Shown piece after piece: positions 24,947 through 31,621 of a stretch of DNA of 36,755 nt. Each line of letters begins with the position of its first letter. The first letter of the stretch is position 1. The notes beneath the pieces were generated by a model. That model was not told where the DNA came from. It made no database searches and was given only the letters and a program-made list of their open reading frames with translations. A program made the position numbers and the translations under genes. Location: assembly GCA_964643965.1 (NCBI GenBank), contig CAZXVH010000042.1:1-36755 (forward strand), in the 5' to 3' direction. This DNA comes from GCA-2746795 sp964643965 (GTDB lineage Bacteria; Chloroflexota; Anaerolineae; Promineifilales; Promineifilaceae).

Positions 24947-25330
24947 CTAAAATAAATGATTTTTATGAGACGCCCCATTGCCATTACTTAACGCCTGGCG
25001 ATCCAGTTCACTTAAAAATGCCTGGCGTAAATTGCCGTTTGTAATCAGTTTTTGGAAAAATGCCGGATAATTTGCGCCAATATCTAAACCGCGCAGGGCA
25101 TCTCGAGCCACGATAAGCAGCCACTCATTGTCTTCATCATTCAAAGGGGGGGCATACCACCGAGAAACGGGCAGCAGCGCTAAAAATTCATCACCGGCTT
25201 CTGGCCAAACGTCCAAACCGAGCAGTCGTTCACGTAAAACAGCCAGATCTTCATGATGATTGGCGTCATTTAAATGAGCGACCGGTGAAGAATATCGAAA
25301 CATAGGATTGAGTACGGTGTCCATTATCAT
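24947..25330 (-). CDS. Hypothetical protein, 127 residues
   Basis: No family was recognised. The product is soluble and mostly helical, with acidic and Trp/Tyr-containing segments (PVSRWYAPPLNDEDNEWLL) and a run DIGANYPAFFQKLITN before a helix rich in Leu, Arg and Gln. It ends in a polar, Asn-rich tail. AAGGA lies nine bases before the ATG at 25330; a longer frame to 25369 lacks this. A perfect 13-bp palindrome, GTTATACTATAAC (25396-25408), lies 66-78 bases upstream and includes TATA-like sequence. It may be an operator. Confidence 0.6.
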   Translation of the reverse strand: MIMDTVLNPMFRYSSPVAHLNDANHHEDLAVLRERLLGLDVWPEAGDEFLALLPVSRWYAPPLNDEDNEWLLIVARDALRGLDIGANYPAFFQKLITNGNLRQAFLSELDRQALSNGNGASHKNHLF

Positions 25331-25395
25331 TTGTGAGATTCCTTTCTTGTTACCATTACTTGAGGCCAAAATAAAATGAACCGTTTGAATAGCTG

Positions 25396-25408
25396 GTTAT
25401 ACTATAAC
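25396..25408 (-). promoter_or_regulatory. 13-bp palindrome upstream of the hypothetical gene
   Basis: GTTATACTATAAC reads the same on both strands except for its central base. It contains a -10-like TATAGT on the minus strand, but no convincing -35 box accompanies it. It may be an operator for the gene starting at 25330. Confidence 0.35.
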
Positions 25409-25502
25409 AAACAACCCCCCTATTCGGGCATAGGAATCTTGGACTATAGGGAAACCTTCAGGCGCCACGCACTTCTCACCTCTGAGATTGAACCTGAGAA
25501 GC

Positions 25503-26912
25503 TTAAAGCGCAAACGATTGCCCTAATTCCGGCACATGCACTGCGCCAAAACCGAGCTGCTTTTTGAAGGCGGCAGACAAGGCAAAAGCAGCCTCTTCCT
25601 CGCCGTGGACAATAAACGTATGTTTGGGCGGCGTTTGCAATTTTCCGGCCCAATCCAACAATTCACTGCGATCTGCATGGGCGCTAAAGCCATTGATCGT
25701 CGCCACCTGCGCTTTGAGGCTGTACGCTTCGCCAAAGATTTTAACGGTAGGCTGCCGCTCGACAAGGCGTCGGCCCAGGGTATTGGGCGCTTGCCAGCCG
25801 ACGATGAGGATGGTGTTGCGCGAATCTTCGATGTTGTTTTTGAGATGGTGGAGAATGCGGCCGGCTTCGGCCATGCCGCTGGCGCTGATGATAACGGCCG
25901 GTTCGCGCAGATGATTCAGTTCTTTGGATTGGAAGGTGGAGCGAGTGTACTGCATCATGTCAAAGCCAAAAGGATCGGCGGTATTGGTTTCCATGAGGAA
26001 TTGGGCCACTTCGTCGTCGTAGGCTTCGGGGTGAAGACGGTAGATGCTGGTGGCGTCTATGGCTAAGGGGCTATCTACGTAAATGGGCAGATGGACAGGG
26101 ATGTCTCTGGTTTGCACCAGTTGGTGCAGGCGGTAGACAAGCTCCTGGGTGCGCCCCACCGCAAAGGCGGGCACAATCACTTTGCCGCCTCTTTTGTATG
26201 TTTCATTGATGATGTTTTCCAGCTTGTCACTGGCGACGTCTACGTCATCATGTTCGCGGTTGCCATAGGTGCTTTCGATGATGAGGATGTCGGCTTCATT
26301 GATAAAGGTGGGATCGTTGAGGATGGGACGGTTGGGGCGGCCTAAATCCCCGCTAAAAACGAGACGAGTTTCTTGTTTTGTCTCTTCGTCTTCAATTTCC
26401 AGCACGGTGATGGCAGACCCCAGGATGTGCCCGGCATCATAAAAGGTGAGGGTAACGCCGGGGCAGACGGGGTAGCGGCGTTCATAGCCGATGCCCACGA
26501 ATTGTTTCAGGCTGTTGATGGCGTCTTCTATGGAATAGATGGGTTCAAGGGGGGGCAGCTTTTGGCGGGCCCGTTTTTTGTTAAGATATTGGATGTCGTA
26601 GCTTTGGATTTTGGCGCTGTCACGCAGCATGATGGCGCAAAGGTCGCGGGTGGCGTAGGTGCAGATGATGTCGCCGTTGAAGCCGCTTTTGACGAGGTTG
26701 GGGATGTTGCCGCTGTGGTCCATGTGGGCGTGGGAGAGGATGAGGTAATCGACTGCGGTGGCGTCGAAGGGCAGATGTTGGTTGCGCTGATAGCTTTCTT
26801 TGCGTGACCCCTGATAAAGGCCGCAGTCTAATAGGATGGAACGGCCGTTTACCGTCAGCAGATGTTGGGATCCTGTCACCGTGCGGGCTGCCCCGTGAAA
26901 TTGAATGTGCAT
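25503..26912 (-). CDS. MBL-fold beta-CASP ribonuclease-like protein
   Basis: The 469-residue product is a metallo-beta-lactamase fold protein of the beta-CASP/CPSF type, a group that cuts or trims RNA. The zinc motif SHAHMDHSG (HxHxDH) is present, as are GHILGSA, FSGDLGR and the beta-CASP segments YVDSPLA, SASGMAEAGRILHHL and GFSAHADR. The opening IQFHGAARTVTGSQHLL is typical of this bacterial subgroup. All catalytic residues look intact. AGGAGG-like sequence lies about seven bases before the ATG. It lies 57 bases downstream of rnd, in the same direction, and the two could share a transcript. The gap holds the second copy of the imperfect palindrome. Confidence 0.92.
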   Translation of the reverse strand: MHIQFHGAARTVTGSQHLLTVNGRSILLDCGLYQGSRKESYQRNQHLPFDATAVDYLILSHAHMDHSGNIPNLVKSGFNGDIICTYATRDLCAIMLRDSAKIQSYDIQYLNKKRARQKLPPLEPIYSIEDAINSLKQFVGIGYERRYPVCPGVTLTFYDAGHILGSAITVLEIEDEETKQETRLVFSGDLGRPNRPILNDPTFINEADILIIESTYGNREHDDVDVASDKLENIINETYKRGGKVIVPAFAVGRTQELVYRLHQLVQTRDIPVHLPIYVDSPLAIDATSIYRLHPEAYDDEVAQFLMETNTADPFGFDMMQYTRSTFQSKELNHLREPAVIISASGMAEAGRILHHLKNNIEDSRNTILIVGWQAPNTLGRRLVERQPTVKIFGEAYSLKAQVATINGFSAHADRSELLDWAGKLQTPPKHTFIVHGEEEAAFALSAAFKKQLGFGAVHVPELGQSFAL

Positions 26913-26939
26913 GGAAACCTCCTGATTTTGATAACTCGG

Positions 26940-26964
26940 TGAGATTGAATCAATCTTGGAGCGT
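26940..26964 (-). repeat. 25-bp imperfect palindrome, copy 2
   Basis: The element has TGAGATTG followed two bases later by TCAATCTTG and matches the copy at 14099-14123 at 21 of 25 positions. It lies 28-52 bases upstream of the beta-CASP gene start. A partial relative (TGAGATTGAA) lies at 25483-25492. Confidence 0.6.
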
Positions 26965-26969
26965 CAAGA

Positions 26970-28100
26970 CTACGAATGGTTATTTAGCAGGGTCAAAATT
27001 TCGGCGCCATACATTTGTCGACGCCAATCGCCTAAGGCGTCGATGTGGCTTAATTCTTCCGGGGTGGTGGGGTTTTGGCGGGCAATATCCCACAGGCAGT
27101 CACGACTGAGGATAACATCTGATTCAACGCCCCGTTTTCTGGCGCGGGTTTTGCGCCATTGATGCAATTTTTCATACCGGCAAACCACTGCTTCCGGGGG
27201 GCGTTTGTGAGGTTTGGGGCGTTTGGGCGGCGGTTCGTTTTGGCTGGCGGCGATGATGGACAGGAGGGCCTCGCCGAAACGGCGTACCTGCCCATGTGAC
27301 ATGCCATAGATACCTTGTAGATCGTGTGGGTTTCGCGGTAAAGCCTTTGCTATTTGCAACAGGGTTTTGTCACCCATAATCTTAAAAAGAGGCTGGTTGC
27401 GCTTTTTCGCTTCCTGGTCCCGAAATATGTTTAGGTTTTTGAGGGCGGCTTGCTGCCTGGGGTTCAGCTCATTGACGCCGTTGATGGACCAGAAGTCGTC
27501 CGGATCAAAGTCATGGTTATTTGGTTCGACTTGGGTTTGGGCGGCGAATATCTCTTGGGCTTCAGCCAGACGGCCGGCCGCTTCCAGTTCTCGTTGCAGA
27601 TGATCACGCAGGGCGATGAGGTGGTTGGTATCATGTTGGGCATAGGCGAGCTGTTCGGGGGATAACGGCCGTTTGCACCAGTTTGATTTTTGATACCGTT
27701 TGCTAATTTTTATATCAAACACCGATTCCAATAAGTTCGCCAGGCCATAACGGGAATAACCCAGGATGCGGGCGGCCCACATCGTATCAAATAAATTATT
27801 CAGTTCCCATTGGTACTGTTTCTTCATCAGCAGCAGATCATATTCGGCGGCATGGAATATTTTTTGCCGGGTAGGGTCGGCCAGGATTTCGCCTAAATTG
27901 CTTAAATCTACTGGGGAGAGGGGATCAATAATGTAATCTTGCCCGGGAATAGACAACTGCACGAGACATATCTGCTCTTTGTAAGCATACATGCTGTTTG
28001 CTTCTAAATCGAGGGCAATGGCAGGTTGGCTTTTTACGGCTTCATAACAGCGCTGCCAGGCTTCTGGCGAGGTGATCAATTGGTGGGCAGGCAACTTCAC
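26970..28100 (-). CDS. rnd: Ribonuclease D
   Basis: RNase D is a 3'-to-5' exonuclease that trims tRNA and other structured RNA. The 376-residue product has the DEDDy catalytic set: Asp31 and Glu33 in ALDLEANS, Asp in HAAEYDLLLM, and Tyr plus Asp in YAQHDTNHL. An HRDC domain follows (about 220-295, RQAALKNLNIFRDQEAKKRN onward), with a further helical region after it. The start is placed at GTG 28100, because GGAGA (28107-28111) lies six bases upstream and the domain then begins at the usual distance. A frame extending to ATG 28145 runs into the tandem repeats and lacks a ribosome binding site. Confidence 0.92.
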   Translation of the reverse strand: MKLPAHQLITSPEAWQRCYEAVKSQPAIALDLEANSMYAYKEQICLVQLSIPGQDYIIDPLSPVDLSNLGEILADPTRQKIFHAAEYDLLLMKKQYQWELNNLFDTMWAARILGYSRYGLANLLESVFDIKISKRYQKSNWCKRPLSPEQLAYAQHDTNHLIALRDHLQRELEAAGRLAEAQEIFAAQTQVEPNNHDFDPDDFWSINGVNELNPRQQAALKNLNIFRDQEAKKRNQPLFKIMGDKTLLQIAKALPRNPHDLQGIYGMSHGQVRRFGEALLSIIAASQNEPPPKRPKPHKRPPEAVVCRYEKLHQWRKTRARKRGVESDVILSRDCLWDIARQNPTTPEELSHIDALGDWRRQMYGAEILTLLNNHS

Positions 28101-28134
28101 AAACAATCTCCGTATTGAATAGTTGAGCAGGGTG

Positions 28135-28198
28135 GGCTGATGCATTCATCATATGGCTGATGCATTCTCATCATATGGCTGATGCATTTTCATCATGC
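28135..28198. repeat. Three tandem copies of a 22-bp unit in the rnd leader
   Basis: The unit begins GGCTGATGCATT and ends TCATCATAT. Copies lie at 28135-28154 (two bases shorter), 28155-28176 and 28177-28198 (last bases diverged). Each contains ATGCAT and a GATG/CATC pairing. They lie between the predicted rnd promoter and its GTG start, so they would be transcribed. Confidence 0.85.
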
Positions 28199-28215
28199 AT
28201 TTGGGTTGCACGAGC

Positions 28216-28244
28216 ATTATACCATCAGCTTTAGCGAGATGAAA
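28216..28244 (-). promoter_or_regulatory. Extended -10 promoter for rnd
   Basis: On the minus strand TGGTATAAT gives a perfect TATAAT (28216-28221) with an extended -10 TG. A weak TTTCAT (28239-28244) lies 17 bases upstream. The predicted start near 28209 leaves a leader of about 110 bases containing the tandem repeats. Confidence 0.6.
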
Positions 28245-28273
28245 ACGGCATAAATAGCAGGCGTTTACATGCA

Positions 28274-29224
28274 TCACCCTTGCGCCACGTACCATTCCCA
28301 AAAACGCCTCACCCCTTCCTCCACACCAATTTTTGGATCATAGTCGAGCAGATGGCGGGCTTTGCTGATGTCTGCTTGATTGAGCGCAAAATCGGCGGCC
28401 GGTTTGGGCTGGTGGATCAAATTGGCCTTCTGGCCGGCCAACTGCTCGATCATCTGCACAAAATCACGCAGCAGCACCGGTTCGCCCCGGCCGATATTGA
28501 TGATCTCATAACCCAACGGCCGGTCTACGGCGGCGACCACGCCATCGGTGATGTCATCCACGAACGTCCAGTCGCGGTACATTTCCCCCCCCTCATACAA
28601 AGGCACTTGCGTCCCTTTGGTGATGCTTTCCGCCAGCAAATAGGCCATCATATCCGGCCGGCCGGACGGGCCATACACCGTAAAAAAGCGCAGCACCGTC
28701 ATGTTAAAACCGAAGAGGTGGTGGTAAGAGAAGCCCAGAATTTCGGCGGCGCGTTTGGCAGCGGCGTAAGGTTGCAACGGCCGGTCGCAGTGGTCTGTTT
28801 CCACAAAAGGCACGACTTCTGTTTGCCCATAGACGGAAGAGGTGGAGGCAAAGACAAAGTTGCCTACGCCAGTGGTGCGAGCGGCATCCATGAGGTGCTG
28901 GGTGGCGTTGAGATCTACTTCCACATACAGGTCGGGGTATTTGACGGCGTTGCGCACCCCGGCCAGCGCCCCCAAATGGGCCACCGCCTCGAATTTCTCC
29001 GTTTCAAACAGGGTGAACAACGCTTCTCGGTGGCGGATATCTTCTTCGACCATGCGGAAATTGGGCAGCGGCGCTAACTCAGCGGCGCGGGCGCGTTTGA
29101 TGGCAGCAGGGTAGACGATGCTGTTGAAATTGTCGAGGCCCACTACCTCATCGCCACGGGCGGCCAATTTTTTAGAGAGATGGCTGCCGATAAAGCCGGC
29201 CGCTCCGGTTACGAGGACTTTCAT
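28274..29224 (-). CDS. NAD-dependent sugar-nucleotide epimerase/dehydratase
   Basis: The 316-residue product is an extended short-chain dehydrogenase that alters nucleotide sugars for surface polysaccharides. It has the NAD-binding GAAGFIGSH motif at 7-15, a catalytic Ser/Thr in FASTSSVYG, and YAAAKRA for the Tyr-Lys pair. Downstream, RFFTVYGPSGRPDMM and RDWTFVDDITDGV match the UDP-glucuronate 4-epimerase group most closely. Substrate assignment remains tentative; UDP-glucose 4-epimerase and GDP-mannose dehydratase are alternatives. GGAGA lies about seven bases upstream of the ATG. It sits between recJ and rnd on the same strand, with no obvious link to their function. Confidence 0.85.
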   Translation of the reverse strand: MKVLVTGAAGFIGSHLSKKLAARGDEVVGLDNFNSIVYPAAIKRARAAELAPLPNFRMVEEDIRHREALFTLFETEKFEAVAHLGALAGVRNAVKYPDLYVEVDLNATQHLMDAARTTGVGNFVFASTSSVYGQTEVVPFVETDHCDRPLQPYAAAKRAAEILGFSYHHLFGFNMTVLRFFTVYGPSGRPDMMAYLLAESITKGTQVPLYEGGEMYRDWTFVDDITDGVVAAVDRPLGYEIINIGRGEPVLLRDFVQMIEQLAGQKANLIHQPKPAADFALNQADISKARHLLDYDPKIGVEEGVRRFWEWYVAQG

Positions 29225-29315
29225 ATTGTTTCTCCATTGGTTTGAAAATGGGAGATTAGAGATTCAGTAGCTCAAAAAAACTTTCTTTGATCTCTTCTCT
29301 CTATTTTGAACGATT

Positions 29316-31070
29316 TTACGAGAGCGTAACGGCCGTTTCCATTTCCGCCGCCTGAATATCCTGGATCATCAGTTGTAAATTGCGCCGTCCATTCCACTCG
29401 TTGACATTGACGGTATAGACGATGTCGATGTACTGCGGCAGGTGAGTGGCCCAGGCCCCCTGGCGGAAAGCGATAGAGGCCATTTCCTGATAGTGAGCAT
29501 CCGCCTGCCGGCCGCCGCTGAGATACATTTGCAAATGGGCGCCATCCTGCCCCACCACCCGGTGACTGCGCACTTCCACGCCCCGGCTCATAAACACCGG
29601 CGTGGGGTTGGCGTAGCCGGTTGGTTCCAAGGGGGCCAGGCTCTCATGCAGCGCCCAATCGATAGCCGTCAGCGGTATTTCCGCGTCTACGGTGATGGTG
29701 GGGTAGAGGGTCAGGCTGCTCAACTGCTCGGCGGCGATGGCTTGCATGCGCTCGATGAAGGCCCCCAGATTCTCATTGGCGACGGTGAAACCGGCCGCCT
29801 GGGCGTGGCCGCCATGCCGCACCAGCAGCTCCGCCACGCTGTCCAGCGCTTCGGTGATGTGGAACTCAGGAATGGAACGGCAGGAGCCGCGGCTTTCTGT
29901 TTCGCCCTGCTCCATGACGATGGCCGGCCGATAGTGGATTTCTGCCAGGCGGCTGGCGACCAACCCTACCACGCCAGAAACAAAGTCGGCGTCGGCGGCA
30001 ATGAGGATGTCACTTTCCGGGGAGACCATCGCTTCCGCTTTGGCGGTTAAATCGGCGGTGATGCGCTGCCGCTCGCGGTTGAGTTGGTCTAGTTGGCGGG
30101 CGAGCTTTTCCGCCTGGAGCATATTGTTGACGGCCAGCAGTTTGGCGGCGTCATAGGCGTGGGAGAGGCGGCCGGCGGCGTTGAGGCGCGGCCCCAGGCC
30201 AAAGGCGATGGATTCGGCCGACATCTGCCCCGGTTTTAAGCGGGCCACCTGTGCCAGGGCCATGACGCCGGGGCGCCGGGCGCTGTTCAATACCGCCAAT
30301 CCCTGGTCAACCAAAATGCGATTTTCGCCGAGCAGCGGGGCCAGGTCAGCCACCGTGCCAATGGCTACCAGGTCGAGCAGGTCTGCCAGGTCAAAGGCGA
30401 CGCGCTCGGGCATGGTCTGGCAGAGCGCCTGGGCCAGTTTATAGGCGATGCCCACGCCGGCCAGCATGGTTTCTGGATAGTGGGAATCGGGGCGTTTGGG
30501 ATTGATAACGGCCGTTGCTGGCGGCATCTCCGGGCCAAGACTGTGATGATCGGTGACAATCATATCCAGGCCAATCTGGTTGGCGTGAACCACTTCCGCC
30601 ACCGAGCGAATGCCGCAGTCTACACTGATGACCAGGCTTGCTTCAAATTCTTCCTTGATTTTACTCAGCGCTTCCAGGTTGAGGCCGTAGCCTTCATCGA
30701 CCCGGTCGGGAATGTAAGGGCGTACCTGGCGCATCGCCAGACCCAGTCCACGCAGCGCCTGGGTGAGCAGCACGGTGGCGGTGACGCCATCTGCATCAAA
30801 ATCGCCGTAAACCACGATGGTTTCATCCCGTTCAATGGCCTGGGCGATGCGGGCGGTGGCTTTGTCCATATCGGCCAGCAAAAAGGGATCGGTGCTTTCC
30901 AGGTAGCGCTTCTCCAGGAAGGCTTGCACCTGCGCTGGATTGATGATGCCCCGGTTGTACAACACCTGGAGAACGGTGGGGTTGACATGGCTGAACTGCT
31001 GTTGAATCTCTGGCGGCACGGGGGGGGCTACCTGCCATTTGTTGGGGCGGAGGCTGTCTGGTCTATCCAT
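29316..31070 (-). CDS. recJ: Single-stranded-DNA-specific exonuclease RecJ
   Basis: RecJ degrades single-stranded DNA 5' to 3' in recombination and repair. The 584-residue product carries the DHH-family metal motifs: YGDFDADGVTAT at about 88-99, SVDCGI, and VTDHHSLG. The DHHA1 part and C-terminal OB-like domain follow (LVRHGGHAQAAGFTV). Length is close to that of known RecJ proteins. The start is placed at ATG 31070, where the RecJ homology begins. There is no Shine-Dalgarno sequence, but a promoter ends six bases upstream. A frame extending to 31181 would translate through a C10 run and looks unrelated to RecJ. Confidence 0.95.
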   Translation of the reverse strand: MDRPDSLRPNKWQVAPPVPPEIQQQFSHVNPTVLQVLYNRGIINPAQVQAFLEKRYLESTDPFLLADMDKATARIAQAIERDETIVVYGDFDADGVTATVLLTQALRGLGLAMRQVRPYIPDRVDEGYGLNLEALSKIKEEFEASLVISVDCGIRSVAEVVHANQIGLDMIVTDHHSLGPEMPPATAVINPKRPDSHYPETMLAGVGIAYKLAQALCQTMPERVAFDLADLLDLVAIGTVADLAPLLGENRILVDQGLAVLNSARRPGVMALAQVARLKPGQMSAESIAFGLGPRLNAAGRLSHAYDAAKLLAVNNMLQAEKLARQLDQLNRERQRITADLTAKAEAMVSPESDILIAADADFVSGVVGLVASRLAEIHYRPAIVMEQGETESRGSCRSIPEFHITEALDSVAELLVRHGGHAQAAGFTVANENLGAFIERMQAIAAEQLSSLTLYPTITVDAEIPLTAIDWALHESLAPLEPTGYANPTPVFMSRGVEVRSHRVVGQDGAHLQMYLSGGRQADAHYQEMASIAFRQGAWATHLPQYIDIVYTVNVNEWNGRRNLQLMIQDIQAAEMETAVTLS

Positions 31071-31076
31071 GCGGAA

Positions 31077-31104
31077 ATGGTAGCAGGAAACGGATTCCTG
31101 ACAA
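31077..31104 (-). promoter_or_regulatory. Promoter placed for leaderless recJ transcription
   Basis: On the minus strand TTGTCA (31099-31104) and TACCAT (31077-31082) are 16 bases apart, and only six bases separate the -10 from the ATG at 31070. A run of ten C residues abuts the -35 box upstream. Confidence 0.5.
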
Positions 31105-31114
31105 GGGGGGGGGG
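31105..31114. repeat. G10 homopolymer next to the recJ promoter
   Basis: Ten consecutive G on the plus strand (C10 on the recJ strand) directly adjoin the predicted -35 box. Runs of this length are prone to slippage. Confidence 0.7.
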
Positions 31115-31254
31115 AGATTTTGGCGGTGTCCGCGGATTTTGCTAATCGGCGGAGTCTGCACACCCACTTGCAAATGGGCACAAAAACCGTTGCTCAGCCC
31201 TGCCAATACTAAAGCCCCCCTCTTTCATGATACAATGTGTCTTCTTTGACTGGT

Positions 31255-31282
31255 AAAAAAGTGACAAACGTCACCTTTTTTT
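31255..31282. terminator. Candidate bidirectional terminator with no obvious upstream gene
   Basis: AAAAAAGTGAC and GTCACcTTTTTTT form a short stem with an AAAC loop, one mismatch, and A/T runs on both sides. No annotated gene ends here, so it may insulate the divergent promoters or end a small unrecognised RNA. Confidence 0.4.
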
Positions 31283-31299
31283 CATGACAAATACCACTT

Positions 31300-31327
31300 T
31301 TTTCAACCCACAAAAACCCCGTATAGT
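31300..31327 (+). promoter_or_regulatory. Candidate promoter for the Rhs gene
   Basis: TTTTCA (31300-31305) and TATAGT (31322-31327) are separated by 16 bases. The start would be near 31334, leaving a leader of about 290 bases that contains the palindromic element at 31553. Confidence 0.4.
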
Positions 31328-31552
31328 GTCAGCATATTTTCATCGTTTGGGCACGGGGGCAGCGGCCTCCACTATCAGCAGCAATCACATTCATTTCTCA
31401 GCCCGGCAGCGGGCAAACCATCGGTTCATTACACCATCTTCCTCTCATCGCTGAAACTCCACACCATTTAACCGAAAACGGCACTCATGCAGCAGCTACG
31501 CCCTTACCGCAGAGTGGCCGGCCGCTAGTCGTATTCAGCAGCACATAAAAAT

Positions 31553-31601
31553 GGGAGCGCGGACAGCTTGTCCGCAAGGGGCGGAGCTTGTCCGCGCTCC
31601 C
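31553..31601 (+). repeat. 49-bp palindromic element before the Rhs gene
   Basis: GGGAGCGCGGACA (31553-31565) and TGTCCGCGCTCCC (31589-31601) are perfect 13-bp complements. Between them lies a second TGTCCGC (31569-31575), and GCGGA/TCCGC also pair at 31581-31595. The RNA can therefore form one long stem or two adjacent small hairpins. It ends seven bases before the AGGAGGGG ribosome binding site (31608-31615). It looks like a dispersed intergenic palindrome of the REP kind, but only one copy is in the window. Confidence 0.75.
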
Positions 31602-31621
31602 GGTTTCAGGAGGGGATTTTC

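Larger units (their letters stand above)
31115..31621. other. Non-coding region between divergent recJ and the Rhs gene
   Basis: About 500 bases without a convincing gene. In order it holds the candidate terminator at 31255, a candidate promoter at 31300-31327, and about 220 bases with no recognised structure. A 49-bp palindromic element lies just before the Rhs ribosome binding site. Small open frames here lack start signals and coding character. Confidence 0.6.

Noticed and set aside
28135..28198. Possible CRISPR array
   Set aside because: The units are directly adjacent with no spacers, and there are no cas genes. The same applies to the octamer and heptamer arrays.
28280..29077. Long plus-strand open frame opposite the epimerase gene
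   Set aside because: It is the antisense of a clearly conserved epimerase, has no start signal and its translation has no recognisable features.
31071..31181. N-terminal extension of RecJ
   Set aside because: It would be translated across a C10 run, has no ribosome binding site, and RecJ similarity starts after ATG 31070.
31300..31480. Possible cyclic-di-GMP riboswitch because of GGGCAAACC
   Set aside because: The tetraloop, receptor and second stem of the consensus are not present in the right order.
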